Positions 34,069-41,485 of a stretch of 50,406 bases of DNA are shown here, piece by piece; position 1 is the stretch's first letter; every line of letters begins with the position of its first letter. The notes below the pieces were generated by a model, which made no database searches, was not told the DNA's origin, and worked only from the letters and a program-made list of their open reading frames with translations. The stretch spans positions 1 through 50,406 of the forward strand of contig JAMWZA010000023.1 of assembly GCA_024305105.1 (NCBI GenBank). The letters run 5' to 3'. The stretch is from Marinoscillum sp. (lineage in GTDB: Bacteria > Bacteroidota > Bacteroidia > Cytophagales > Cyclobacteriaceae). Both the position numbers and the translations under genes were made by a program.

Positions 34069-35697
34069 CTAACGTCTTTTCTCTAGCTGATAGTTATATA
34101 ATGAAGGCACAAAAGTTAATGGTTCATTGGTCATCTCAATGTAAGCATCAGGTCCATATTGGATCCGAACCGGAAGATTACCATGCACCCCAATCAATCG
34201 AGCATTGGGTCCATTGTTCATTCCGTTGAGAATTACTTCATCTTTACGATTCAATCCATCTAGAAAATGCACCTCAATGTTCCAAAATGTATTATAAGCC
34301 CCATGAGAAGGCTTCCAATAACCAGCTCCACCTTCAGCAAACAAACCGTAACTATCCGACCCATTCAATGACACGTGTACTTTAACATTATCAAAAAGAT
34401 TCTGGTGATTGGCACCACTGTGCTGGTCAAGAATAGGCGCCTGAAACACTTCACAGTTCTTAAAGACATTTTTAGTGGAGAAAGTATTAAAGCTAAGCGG
34501 ATGACGCACTTCGTTGTAAACGTTCAGGTTGTTCACCAATACATTGTGTACTCCTCCGACATACACAGAATAATGAGACAGTTTGGGACCTGAAGTGACA
34601 ATGTCGTCAATAGTCAAATTGGCCGACTCTTCAGTGAGAATGGCGGCATCTGCATTGTGGACCACCACATCTTTGATCCATCCATCATAGACGCGGGTAA
34701 AATAAATTCCATTAAAGCCCTCTTCTACATGATGGGCAATGGTTTCTGCCATTGGAAACTCAATTCGAATGCCTTCAATACCTACTTCCTCCAGATGTTT
34801 CCACTCGGAGAATGATGGATGCCACTCTGATTTTATATCCATCAACAACGGACTGCTTATGCTCACTTTAGTGCCTGAAATAGCGGAAATACGCACTTGC
34901 TGCTTGACCAGTGGCTCATCCGGAAAACTCCAATGGTGTGAACCCACTTTCAAATCCGTGTCTCCGTATAAAGCCTTAATCAATGATCCCTGCTCGCCCT
35001 CCTTATTGAACCATTCTATTTGCACCACATCATCCACTCGAAGTTGTGAAGCATTGCTGACAACCAATTCCTTTCGTCCTCGCTTTCCAGACTTGATGGT
35101 TGTCAGTGTATTACATTTTTCACTAAACTCTGGCAAGTATGACTTCACACGTTGATCAGGGTATTTTGCCCAAATAAACCCTCCTGACCAGGCATATTGA
35201 GAAAATGGGAGATCAATGTTATTTTCCTTTTCTCGTTGTTGTTTATCAAACTTAACCAGGTATTTCCGAAGCTCTTTCAACTCAGGAGGTGCCGCCAAAT
35301 ATTTCATTGGTCTCGGGTAATAAAACATAGTGCCATTCGGTCCGCTACCTGAACCTCTGATCAACAGGTTACTACGCTTCAAATAGATAATTTCACTGAA
35401 AATGAATCTTCCTGGTGGAAATTGGATGGTGATGGAAAAGTTTAAATTCTCAATTTTATCCATCAATGCCAACATGGCCTTACTATCATCCTTTCCGTCA
35501 TTAGGAAGAATGCCGTGATCCGTGACATCAATTACCGAATCGAACTGGATGGATGAGTTAGTATGTAGACCATTATGATATCCAGCATAAGAGAAGTCTG
35601 GCAAATAAGTCTCTTTATTGCTAAGAATTTCAGGTATCTGGCTAAGACATAAAGTCGATAACGTGGTTACCAGAATTGCCGTAAATAATAATTTCAT
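34069..35697 (-). CDS. Second beta-helix protein of the PUL, paralogous to the T9SS protein
   Basis: Secreted protein of 542 residues with signal peptide MKLLFTAILVTTLSTLCLSQ. It shares an N-terminal signature with the larger protein at 18887: DFSYAGYH against DFSFAGYH, IDVTDHGILPNDGKDDSKA against FDVTDYGALPDDGEYDDEG, FPPGRFIFSE against FPAGKFIVSS, and LLIRGSGSGPNGT against ILKGSGSGSGGT. A His/Asp cluster around LDQHSGANHQNLFDNV matches the DAHSG region of the paralogue. It has no Ig modules and no sorting tail, so it may stay in the periplasm and act on imported oligosaccharides. It lies upstream of the HTCS on the same strand, separate from the susCD operon. Function unproven; a lyase role is inferred. 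Confidence 0.75.
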   Translation of the reverse strand: MKLLFTAILVTTLSTLCLSQIPEILSNKETYLPDFSYAGYHNGLHTNSSIQFDSVIDVTDHGILPNDGKDDSKAMLALMDKIENLNFSITIQFPPGRFIFSEIIYLKRSNLLIRGSGSGPNGTMFYYPRPMKYLAAPPELKELRKYLVKFDKQQREKENNIDLPFSQYAWSGGFIWAKYPDQRVKSYLPEFSEKCNTLTTIKSGKRGRKELVVSNASQLRVDDVVQIEWFNKEGEQGSLIKALYGDTDLKVGSHHWSFPDEPLVKQQVRISAISGTKVSISSPLLMDIKSEWHPSFSEWKHLEEVGIEGIRIEFPMAETIAHHVEEGFNGIYFTRVYDGWIKDVVVHNADAAILTEESANLTIDDIVTSGPKLSHYSVYVGGVHNVLVNNLNVYNEVRHPLSFNTFSTKNVFKNCEVFQAPILDQHSGANHQNLFDNVKVHVSLNGSDSYGLFAEGGAGYWKPSHGAYNTFWNIEVHFLDGLNRKDEVILNGMNNGPNARLIGVHGNLPVRIQYGPDAYIEMTNEPLTFVPSLYNYQLEKRR

Positions 35698-35879
35698 CTG
35701 CGAAGATTAAGCTCGTTGTTTGATTCTACTTCAATGAGCATTGAATCATGAAGTCCAATCGTGTGAACCGTGGAATTACACCAATTCTCCAGATTACATA
35801 TCTAACATGATCAATGTACTAAATTGAGCTTAAACTTAAGCTTGGAGGATCTCTGATTCGTTCGAATGTGGTAGTAGAA

Positions 35880-35898
35880 TCGTACAAATGTCGTACAA
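35880..35898 (-). promoter_or_regulatory. TTGTACGA direct repeat before the second beta-helix gene
   Basis: Plus-strand TCGTACAA occurs at 35880-35887 and 35891-35898, spaced 11 bp (one helical turn), 183 bp before the ATG at 35697. It resembles the repeat before susC (TTGTAC, 10-bp spacing), which lies at a similar distance from its gene. A short inverted repeat AGCTTAA/TTAAGCT is at 35827-35842 nearer the gene. Confidence 0.4.
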
Positions 35899-35924
35899 TA
35901 CAATCACTTCAAACGAGTTAATGA

Positions 35925-37124
35925 TTACTTCTCAGGGTATTTGATACTAATAGGACTATTCAATTCGGATGCTGTTTGTATGAGATAATCTTTGAAACTA
36001 GCTTGAGAGTTCATGGTTTCATCGGTAAGCTCCCAACCAGCAACAAAAACAAAACTGGTGGTTCCATCTGTGGAGTTTAAGAACGCCACTTCTGTACTCC
36101 CAATCCCCTTGTCTTTCTTTGCTATGGACTGGCTTCCTGCAAACTCTGCTTCAGGAAGAATGAGCGCCATGCCTAACACATCTTTGTTTTCACTTTGAAC
36201 TCCATGTGTGTAGATAAGCTGGTGACCCGCCGAGGAAAGTTCTTTCGACTTCATGTCATGTAGGTTAACAATTCCTGTAGCCAGTGTATCTCCTTCACTA
36301 TCAACAGCAATCGTGCTCTGGTAATACATTTTATTTGCCCAAATCTCAATCGTCTCTTTCAATTGAATTGTTTTACTTCCCGCTTTCCAGTCTGTATATG
36401 TTAACTCCGTCCTGCTACGTACTGGTCCTTCGAAAACAACATTGAAGGCTTGTTCTCCGACCTCAGACAAGCGGATCAATGAATCCCCACTTTTCAAAGC
36501 CAGTGCTCCCGCTCCGAGTGAATTGCCCACCTTGAGCACATCCATTCCCCACGCCTGAAGCTCGTGATAGTTTTCACCTGTACCTACACCTGGCAAAGTG
36601 ATTTCCTCGGTGGTCTTACCAAAGATATCCTTGCCATTTCTAGAGTCAAAATAAGTCCGAAAACCAACCAAGTTACTTTCCCAGCCTGGCCCTTCAAATT
36701 GATACAAGAATGGCGTTGACTGTGCTACATGTTCTGCCGGCATGGTGTTTTCATCTACTGACGTGAACTGATTATTCCGTTCGGGACTATAACCCAGGTG
36801 AATCCCCGTTTTCATCGGGTAAGACACAGGACCGTCTACAGGGTTTAATTCAATAGTCATCACCTGATTTGGCTCTAAATCCACCTGGAAGGCCATTCCA
36901 TCCCATTGACCATCTCCATCGGTATCGTCATATTGGCTTGGCAGTTCAGTCTCATTTGCAATTAACCTGAAATAGCTTTCAGCCAAAATATTCAATTTAG
37001 AACGTTTGACAACAATCGACTGAGCTTTGAGTGTCTCATCAGTCTCGTTTATAACAATCAACAAAGGAATCTGTGAACAGCTGCATAGGACAGCTAGTAG
37101 GGTGAGTAGGCTAACGTGTTTCAT
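35925..37124 (-). CDS. DUF4861 family lipoprotein
   Basis: ATG 37124 is chosen: it yields a lipoprotein signal (MKHVSLLTLLAVLCSCS), whereas the longer frame to 37169 would run through a regulatory palindrome and lacks a signal at its start. DUF4861 family patterns are YDDTDGDGQWDGMAFQVDLEPNQ, the central FLYQFEGPGWESNLVGFRTY with FDSRNGKDIFGK, and the WGMDVLKVGNSLGAG stretch. It has a beta-rich appearance, about 400 residues, and is probably periplasmic or membrane-anchored. Proteins of this family recur in uronic-acid PULs next to GH88/GH105-type enzymes, but I know of no settled activity. A 17-bp palindromic core lies 4 bp upstream of the start and is shared with the uxu operon. Confidence 0.8.
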   Translation of the reverse strand: MKHVSLLTLLAVLCSCSQIPLLIVINETDETLKAQSIVVKRSKLNILAESYFRLIANETELPSQYDDTDGDGQWDGMAFQVDLEPNQVMTIELNPVDGPVSYPMKTGIHLGYSPERNNQFTSVDENTMPAEHVAQSTPFLYQFEGPGWESNLVGFRTYFDSRNGKDIFGKTTEEITLPGVGTGENYHELQAWGMDVLKVGNSLGAGALALKSGDSLIRLSEVGEQAFNVVFEGPVRSRTELTYTDWKAGSKTIQLKETIEIWANKMYYQSTIAVDSEGDTLATGIVNLHDMKSKELSSAGHQLIYTHGVQSENKDVLGMALILPEAEFAGSQSIAKKDKGIGSTEVAFLNSTDGTTSFVFVAGWELTDETMNSQASFKDYLIQTASELNSPISIKYPEK

Positions 37125-37127
37125 ATA

Positions 37128-37144
37128 CTGTGTAATATATACAC
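37128..37144. promoter_or_regulatory. Second copy of the CTGTGTAATATATACAC palindrome core
   Basis: Identical 17-mer to 15933-15949. Here the outer arms of the long palindrome are absent, leaving TGTGTA-ATATA-TACAC. It begins 4 bp from the DUF4861 start codon (minus strand), so bound regulator would block transcription or initiation. Confidence 0.6.
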
Positions 37145-37225
37145 GGATAAAATGATTTGCAAGAATCATCCTAAACGTAACTTCTCATGAGAACTCTCTT
37201 TTTATCTAATTATGGTTGACATAAC

Positions 37226-37253
37226 GGTAGTGTCCCATTGGTAGTGTCCCATT
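37226..37253. repeat. Tandem 14-bp duplication
   Basis: GGTAGTGTCCCATT occurs twice head to tail at 37226-37239 and 37240-37253. The unit is followed by TAGTGTG. It lies between the PUL and the tRNA terminator and could be a slippage product or the remains of a transposon end. Confidence 0.6.
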
Positions 37254-37293
37254 TAGTGTGTCTGATCAAGATGTAACATCCTTCTCAAAAGCA

Positions 37294-37336
37294 CACAAAA
37301 AAAGCTCTAACTAATTAAAGTCAGAGCTTTTTTGTG
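37294..37336 (-). terminator. Terminator of the tRNA operon
   Basis: A-rich arm ending GCTCT (to 37308) pairs with AGAGC followed by six T and GTG (37323-37336). Read on the minus strand, where the tRNAs end at 37335, the hairpin is followed by a run of U, so it can terminate the tRNA transcript. Confidence 0.7.
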
Positions 37337-37408
37337 ATTCCACCAGGACTCGAACCTGGAACCTACTGCTTAGAAGGCAGTTGCTCTATCCAGTTGAGCT
37401 ATGGAACC
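37335..37408 (-). tRNA. tRNA-Arg (anticodon TCT)
   Basis: On the minus strand the acceptor GGTTCCA pairs with TGGAATC; D arm GCTC-loop-GAGC; anticodon stem ACTGC/GCAGT with loop CTTCTAA, anticodon TCT decoding AGA; T arm CCAGG-TTCGAGT-CCTGG. Length 74 including the discriminator A; CCA is not encoded. It ends directly at a terminator and is the distal gene of a tRNA-Ser/tRNA-Arg pair. Confidence 0.95.
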
Positions 37409-37446
37409 TCCTAACTAACCCTAAGGTTAGCAAATTCTTTAGGAGA

Positions 37447-37479
37447 CAGTTGCTCTATCCTCCCGATAGCTATGGAACC
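37447..37479 (-). pseudogene. Degenerate copy of the tRNA-Arg 5' half with altered D-loop
   Basis: CAGTTGCTCTATCC (37447-37460) and AGCTATGGAACC (37468-37479) are identical to 37378-37391 and 37397-37408 of the real tRNA. Between them the tRNA's AGTTG is replaced by TCCCGAT. The 5' flank also resembles that of the true gene (AACTA...TAGCAAA around a small hairpin). Anticodon loop and T arm are absent, so it cannot make a tRNA. Confidence 0.8.
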
Positions 37480-37534
37480 ATCAACTAGAATTTCTAGCAA
37501 AGCGTTTCAGTTTTTGATCAAATCAGAAAACGAT

Positions 37535-37622
<88 letters not shown>

Positions 37623-37682
37623 GTGAGTTTTAACTCAAATTAAAGTCCATTACTGAACTTATTCATAATCCTCCCAAAAAAG

Positions 37683-37732
37683 TGTGGTTTCTCCCGATAC
37701 CTATCGGGAACTCACCCACCTCTCCGTGAGTT
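37683..37732 (-). pseudogene. Degenerate copy of the tRNA-Ser 5' half carrying an inserted palindrome
   Basis: TGTGGTTTC (37683-37691) and the 23 bases at 37710-37732 match 37594-37602 and 37607-37629 of the real tRNA-Ser and its leader exactly. The intervening AGCC of the D-loop is replaced by the 18-nt palindrome TCCCGATACCTATCGGGA (37692-37709). The remainder of the tRNA is missing. Confidence 0.85.
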
Positions 37733-37808
37733 ACTTTCTGATTGATTTAGCGTTCTCTTTTGAACCCTCCCACACAAGCTAATGCGTGAGCTCCTCTGAA
37801 AAGGACTG

Positions 37809-37816
37809 CAAATATA
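37809..37816 (-). promoter_or_regulatory. Bacteroidota -7 box for the tRNA operon
   Basis: Minus-strand TATATTTG (plus CAAATATA) fits TAnnTTTG and lies 84 bp before the partial tRNA-Ser copy and about 187 bp before the true tRNA-Ser. It is the only good promoter box upstream of the tRNA cluster on that strand. Confidence 0.5.
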
Positions 37817-37906
37817 GCAATCCCAAATAAAAATTATAATCCTGAGCAATTAAAATTATCCACATACCACTAATCCTTAAAATTCGTTAAAAGGACTGGT
37901 TCCACA

Positions 37907-37937
37907 TTGGGTAGTATGAACTGATAATGTATTTTTG
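37907..37937 (+). promoter_or_regulatory. Promoter of batB
   Basis: TTG at 37907-37909 and TATTTTTG at 37930-37937 are separated by 20 bp, matching the Bacteroidota -33/-7 arrangement. The ATG follows 9 bp later, implying an almost leaderless transcript. Confidence 0.5.
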
Positions 37938-37945
37938 GGCCGCTT

Positions 37946-38914
37946 ATGACTTGGGCATACTCTTTAGACACATTCGAGATCACAATTATTGCCGTTTTTG
38001 CGGCACTGTACCTACTATATGTCATTCGCTTAACGCGCATCAAGGCGAAGCTGAATGTTCCCATCAGCAAGTGGTTGATCAAATTTGCTGTAAGGACGTT
38101 GTATTTTCTAATGATTCTTGCAGCGCTTCTCGGCCCCTCTTTTGGAGATACAACCCGCGAAATCAAATCGGTTGGTAAGGATATGTTCATCTGCATCGAC
38201 CTCAGTGAGTCAATGAACGCCTTTGATGTACAACCTTCCCGACTTGAAAAGGTGAAATTTGAGCTAAAAAACATTGTAGAAGCGTTTAGTTCCGATCGCA
38301 TTGGACTGATCATGTTTTCCAATGAAGCATTCATGCAATGTCCGCTTACCTATGACAACAACGCTCTAAACCTTTTCATCCAGGCAATGAATACCAGTCT
38401 GGTACCAAGCAGCGGAACAGATTTTGGCCCCCCTCTGGAAATGGCACTTAGTAAATTGACCAATGAGGAGACTTCAGTTACCCAGCAAAAATCAAAAATC
38501 ATTATCCTGATAAGTGATGGTGAAGATTTTGGTGAAGAAACCGATCAAATTGCCGAAGAAGTCGAGTCATCCAACATCAAGCTGTTTACACTCGGTATCG
38601 GAACGGAGCGAGGAAGTAAAATCATGACCAATAGGGGCTTCAAGAGAAACAGTGGTGGTGAAGAAGTAGTTAGCAAGATCAACACCAAGTCGCTCAAAAA
38701 ATTAGCGGCAGATACTGGTGGAAAATATTTTGAGATTAACGAACGCCAAAACGATGTAGAACGTTTAATTAACTCCATCAATGACATTGAAGGGGAATTA
38801 AGAGATGCCAAACAATTGGATGCTAAAGCCAACAAATACTTCTACTTTCTCATTGCTGCTTTGGCACTGATGTTGATTGATGCGCTGATAACGGTAAAAG
38901 TGATTAAGCTATGA
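37946..38914 (+). CDS. batB: VWA-domain membrane protein, BatB-like
   Basis: Bat (Bacteroides aerotolerance) operon protein. Two N-terminal membrane segments (about 11-28 and 50-68) anchor a periplasmic or cytoplasmic von Willebrand A domain. Its metal-ion-dependent adhesion site is DLSESMNAFD (DxSxS), followed by DRIGLIMFSNEAF, SSGTDFGPPLEMAL and ISDGEDFGEET. A C-terminal membrane helix (YFYFLIAALALMLIDALITV) closes the protein, the usual BatA/BatB topology; 322 residues is normal. The stop overlaps the start of the next gene (ATGA). batA, batD, batE and the MoxR ATPase are not in the window, so this is either a split bat operon or a solitary batB-batC pair. Confidence 0.88.
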   Translation: MTWAYSLDTFEITIIAVFAALYLLYVIRLTRIKAKLNVPISKWLIKFAVRTLYFLMILAALLGPSFGDTTREIKSVGKDMFICIDLSESMNAFDVQPSRLEKVKFELKNIVEAFSSDRIGLIMFSNEAFMQCPLTYDNNALNLFIQAMNTSLVPSSGTDFGPPLEMALSKLTNEETSVTQQKSKIIILISDGEDFGEETDQIAEEVESSNIKLFTLGIGTERGSKIMTNRGFKRNSGGEEVVSKINTKSLKKLAADTGGKYFEINERQNDVERLINSINDIEGELRDAKQLDAKANKYFYFLIAALALMLIDALITVKVIKL

Positions 38915-39783
38915 AAAACGTATTGGTATTACTGCTCTTACTCAATACAACTGATCCGGGAGAAATTTCTAAATATAACCGACTGAAAAACAAAGCGGAA
39001 ATTGCTTTTGAGCATGGTCAGTTTGACGTGGCTGCAACCAATTACAGCATGCTTTATGACACCTTAAATGCAGAAGATCCCGCCATCGCTTTAAATCTGG
39101 CGCATAGCTATTATCAGCTTGGTGACAGTGCCAACGCCATGCTCAAGTATCAGGCAGCGGCCACTTCCAGTGATCGCAAGGTCAAATCCGTAGCTTATCA
39201 GCAGCTTGGCGTAATGACGGATAAGCCCGAAACCTTAAATGAGTCCCTACAATACCTGAAGTCTGCACTCAAAGCTGACCCAACAAATGAAGAAGCGCGC
39301 TTCAACTATGAAGTGGTAAAAAAGAAACTGGAGCAGCAGCGTCAAAATCAAGACGATCAGCAAAAGCAGGATCAACAAGATCAGGATAAGAAAAACGAAG
39401 ACCAGGAGAAAAATCAGGACCAACAGGACCAACAACAAAACAAGCAGGAAAACCAAGATCAGGAGAACCAGGAGCAAGACAATCAAGAGCAGCAGGATCA
39501 GAATCAAGAAAACCAGGAGAAACAAGATCAGGAAAAGCAAGACGGAGAGCAGAAGGAAGGTGAAGAACAAGAGCAAAAAGAACAACAAGATCAGCAAGGT
39601 GAAAAGTCCGAAGAGCAGAAAAACCAGGAAATGAGCACCAAAGAGAAGTTGGAGCAGATGAACATCAGTGAAGAGAAAGCTAAAATGATCCTGGAAGCGA
39701 TGAAGAATAACGAAATTCAGTACATCCAGCAGCAACGTAGGAAACCTACCAAAGCTCCTGAAAGCGGCAAGCCAGACTGGTAA
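38911..39783 (+). CDS. batC: TPR protein with Gln/Asp/Glu-rich tail, BatC-like
   Basis: Begins with a short hydrophobic signal-like segment (MKNVLVLLLLLNTTDPG) and a TPR domain (about residues 20-140: YNRLKNKAEIAFEHGQFDVA, ALNLAHSYYQLGDSANAML, LKSALKADPTNEEARFNYE). A ~100-residue low-complexity region of Q, D, E, N and K (about 145-245) follows, with QDQ, QEN and QEK units. A short conserved-looking C-terminal tail holds TKEKLEQMNISEEKAKMILE and ends KAPESGKPDW. BatC proteins typically have such TPR plus charged repeat architecture. Its start overlaps the batB stop by 4 bp, so translation is coupled. The repetitive DNA makes this region prone to length variation and assembly errors. Confidence 0.82.
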   Translation: MKNVLVLLLLLNTTDPGEISKYNRLKNKAEIAFEHGQFDVAATNYSMLYDTLNAEDPAIALNLAHSYYQLGDSANAMLKYQAAATSSDRKVKSVAYQQLGVMTDKPETLNESLQYLKSALKADPTNEEARFNYEVVKKKLEQQRQNQDDQQKQDQQDQDKKNEDQEKNQDQQDQQQNKQENQDQENQEQDNQEQQDQNQENQEKQDQEKQDGEQKEGEEQEQKEQQDQQGEKSEEQKNQEMSTKEKLEQMNISEEKAKMILEAMKNNEIQYIQQQRRKPTKAPESGKPDW

Positions 39784-39993
39784 GGAATTTCTGAGCTCTA
39801 GCTTTTTGGTTTTAAAGTTTTGATACTAGCTCTCGAGTTTCATTTTCGAGATGGATTCATCATTAGTCCATAGGACATAATCGGCTGAACAAACTCAAAT
39901 TCTTAAATAAATCATTCAACTTTGAACCAATAGATAGTTATACCTGGGAGTACAAACCCATTAAACATTCACATAAACCCAAAAAATTAAGAA

Positions 39994-41172
39994 ATGGAAG
40001 AAGTATACATCGTTTCAGCCGTCCGCACCCCTATTGGAAGCTTTGGAGGTAGCCTTTCCGGCTTCACAGCCGTAGAACTTGGCAGCAAAGCCATCAAAGG
40101 AGCACTAGACAAAGCTGGTGTCGCTCCTGCGGAAGTAAATGAAGTTTTGATGGGAAACGTGGTTTCCTCTGGTCTGGGTCAGGCACCTGCAAGACAAGCT
40201 GCCATTGCTGCTGGCATAGGCCACAATGTACCTTGCACTACCGTCAACAAAGTATGTTCATCAGGTATGAAAACCGTAATGTTCGGTGCTCAATCCATCA
40301 TGTTGGGCATCAATGACCTGGTAGTTGCCGGAGGAATGGAAAGCATGTCCAACATCCCTTATTATGTTCCAAAAGCACGTTTTGGTTACAAATATGGTCA
40401 TGGACAAATGCTTGATGGCTTGATGCACGATGGCCTATGGGAAGTATACAACAACTTCCCGATGGGAAGCTGCGCTGACAACACCGCAAAAGAAATGAAT
40501 ATCTCTCGTGAAGCGCAGGATGAGTATGCAATCAACTCGTATAAACGTACTGAGGCAGCAACTGAAGCTGGTAAGTTCAAAGATGAAATCATCCCGGTGG
40601 AAATTCCACAGCGTAAAGGAGATCCGGTTATCATGGACACAGATGAGGAGTACAAGAATGTCCGTTTTGATAAAATTCCAGGATTAAGACCGGTATTCAA
40701 CAAAGACGGTACCGTCACGGCGGCCAATGCTTCCACTATAAATGACGGAGCATCTGCATTGATTCTGGTATCAAAAAAGAAAATGGAAGCGCTTGGTTTG
40801 AAGCCAATAGCCAAAATCAGAGGATTCGCAGACGCTGCACAGGAACCAATCTGGTTCACAACAGCACCAGCAGAAGCTATACCGAGAGCCATGAAACACG
40901 CAGGTGTAGAAGCTTCTGATGTAGATTATTACGAAATCAACGAAGCTTTCTCTGTAGTGGCTCTTGCCAATATCCAGAAACTAGGGCTCGATGGTGATAA
41001 AGTAAACGTAAATGGAGGGGCTGTAGCTATGGGGCATCCGCTAGGAACATCCGGTGCACGGATCATTACCACGCTCAACGCTGTGCTTCACCAAAACAGC
41101 GGCACAATAGGTGTTGCCGGTATTTGTAATGGTGGAGGCGGTGCCTCGGCCATTGTCATCGAGAAATTATAA
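39994..41172 (+). CDS. Acetyl-CoA C-acetyltransferase (thiolase)
   Basis: Condenses two acetyl-CoA to acetoacetyl-CoA or runs the reverse cleavage. The 392-residue protein carries the nucleophilic Cys88 in TVNKVCSSGMK. The His of GGAVAMGHPLGTSGAR and the second Cys of GICNGGGGAS complete the triad. NEAFSVVALAN is the expected thiolase motif. The length and the VSAVRTPIGSFGG start fit biosynthetic/acetoacetyl-type thiolases (AtoB/PhaA class) better than FadA. It is monocistronic with a terminator just after it. Together with the acetoacetyl-CoA synthetase at 8180 it could support acetoacetate assimilation, though the genes are 30 kb apart. Confidence 0.92.
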   Translation: MEEVYIVSAVRTPIGSFGGSLSGFTAVELGSKAIKGALDKAGVAPAEVNEVLMGNVVSSGLGQAPARQAAIAAGIGHNVPCTTVNKVCSSGMKTVMFGAQSIMLGINDLVVAGGMESMSNIPYYVPKARFGYKYGHGQMLDGLMHDGLWEVYNNFPMGSCADNTAKEMNISREAQDEYAINSYKRTEAATEAGKFKDEIIPVEIPQRKGDPVIMDTDEEYKNVRFDKIPGLRPVFNKDGTVTAANASTINDGASALILVSKKKMEALGLKPIAKIRGFADAAQEPIWFTTAPAEAIPRAMKHAGVEASDVDYYEINEAFSVVALANIQKLGLDGDKVNVNGGAVAMGHPLGTSGARIITTLNAVLHQNSGTIGVAGICNGGGGASAIVIEKL

Positions 41173-41190
41173 CTCCTTAAAACCTTCTAG

Positions 41191-41213
41191 AAAAGCCCTA
41201 ACTCAGGGCTTTT
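41191..41213 (+). terminator. Rho-independent terminator after the thiolase gene
   Basis: Arms AAAAGCCCT and AGGGCTTTT with AACTC loop (41191-41213), T-rich sequence following, 18 bp after the stop codon at 41172. The A-rich left arm makes it potentially bidirectional. Confidence 0.88.
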
Positions 41214-41220
41214 CTTATTT

Positions 41221-41485
41221 GGGGCCTGCTGAAAAACGCTTCTGGTAACGTAACCGCATGACTTTCATAGTGATCATGTATTTAATAGTGTAATGTTTTT
41301 CAGCAAGTGCAAGGGTTTTAGCAGGTATTCCCATTTTTCCATGCGCCTGAAAATATCGGTGAACGATATTTTCAAACTAGCCTGGAGTATACCATCTACT
41401 TCTTTAGCTTCAGATCGCAATATTAATAAATAGCTTCTCTTTGCTGCCTCTGAGCTGGCACATTCCAGACTTTTTCAGCAAGCCC
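41221..41485. mobile_element. MITE-like element or IS remnant, 265 bp
   Basis: The left end GGGGCCTGCTGAAAAA and the right end TTTTTCAGCAAGCCC are near-perfect inverted repeats. The unit is flanked on both sides by TATTT (41216-41220 and 41486-41490), a candidate 5-bp target duplication. Inside are another outward-oriented TTTTTCAGCAAG copy (41296-41307) and a perfect 10-bp hairpin GAAAATATCG/CGATATTTTC at 41349-41373. No ORF is present. The ends resemble those of transposons of the IS1182 type as I remember them. It fills most of the 397-bp gap between the thiolase and MORN genes, directly after the thiolase terminator. Confidence 0.65.

Noticed and set aside
37226-37253. CRISPR-like repeat
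   Set aside because: Only two adjacent 14-bp units with no spacer and no cas genes in the window.
37447-37479. Additional functional tRNA-Arg
   Set aside because: Only the 5' half is present and the D-loop is altered; no anticodon loop or T arm follows.
37683-37732. Additional functional tRNA-Ser
   Set aside because: The copy stops within the D arm and is interrupted by an 18-nt palindrome.
39247-39735. 162-aa leucine-rich ORF on the minus strand opposite the BatC-like gene
   Set aside because: It is the mirror of the Gln/Asp/Glu repeat (reverse-complement codons give Leu/Val/Phe/Ile) and has no independent support.
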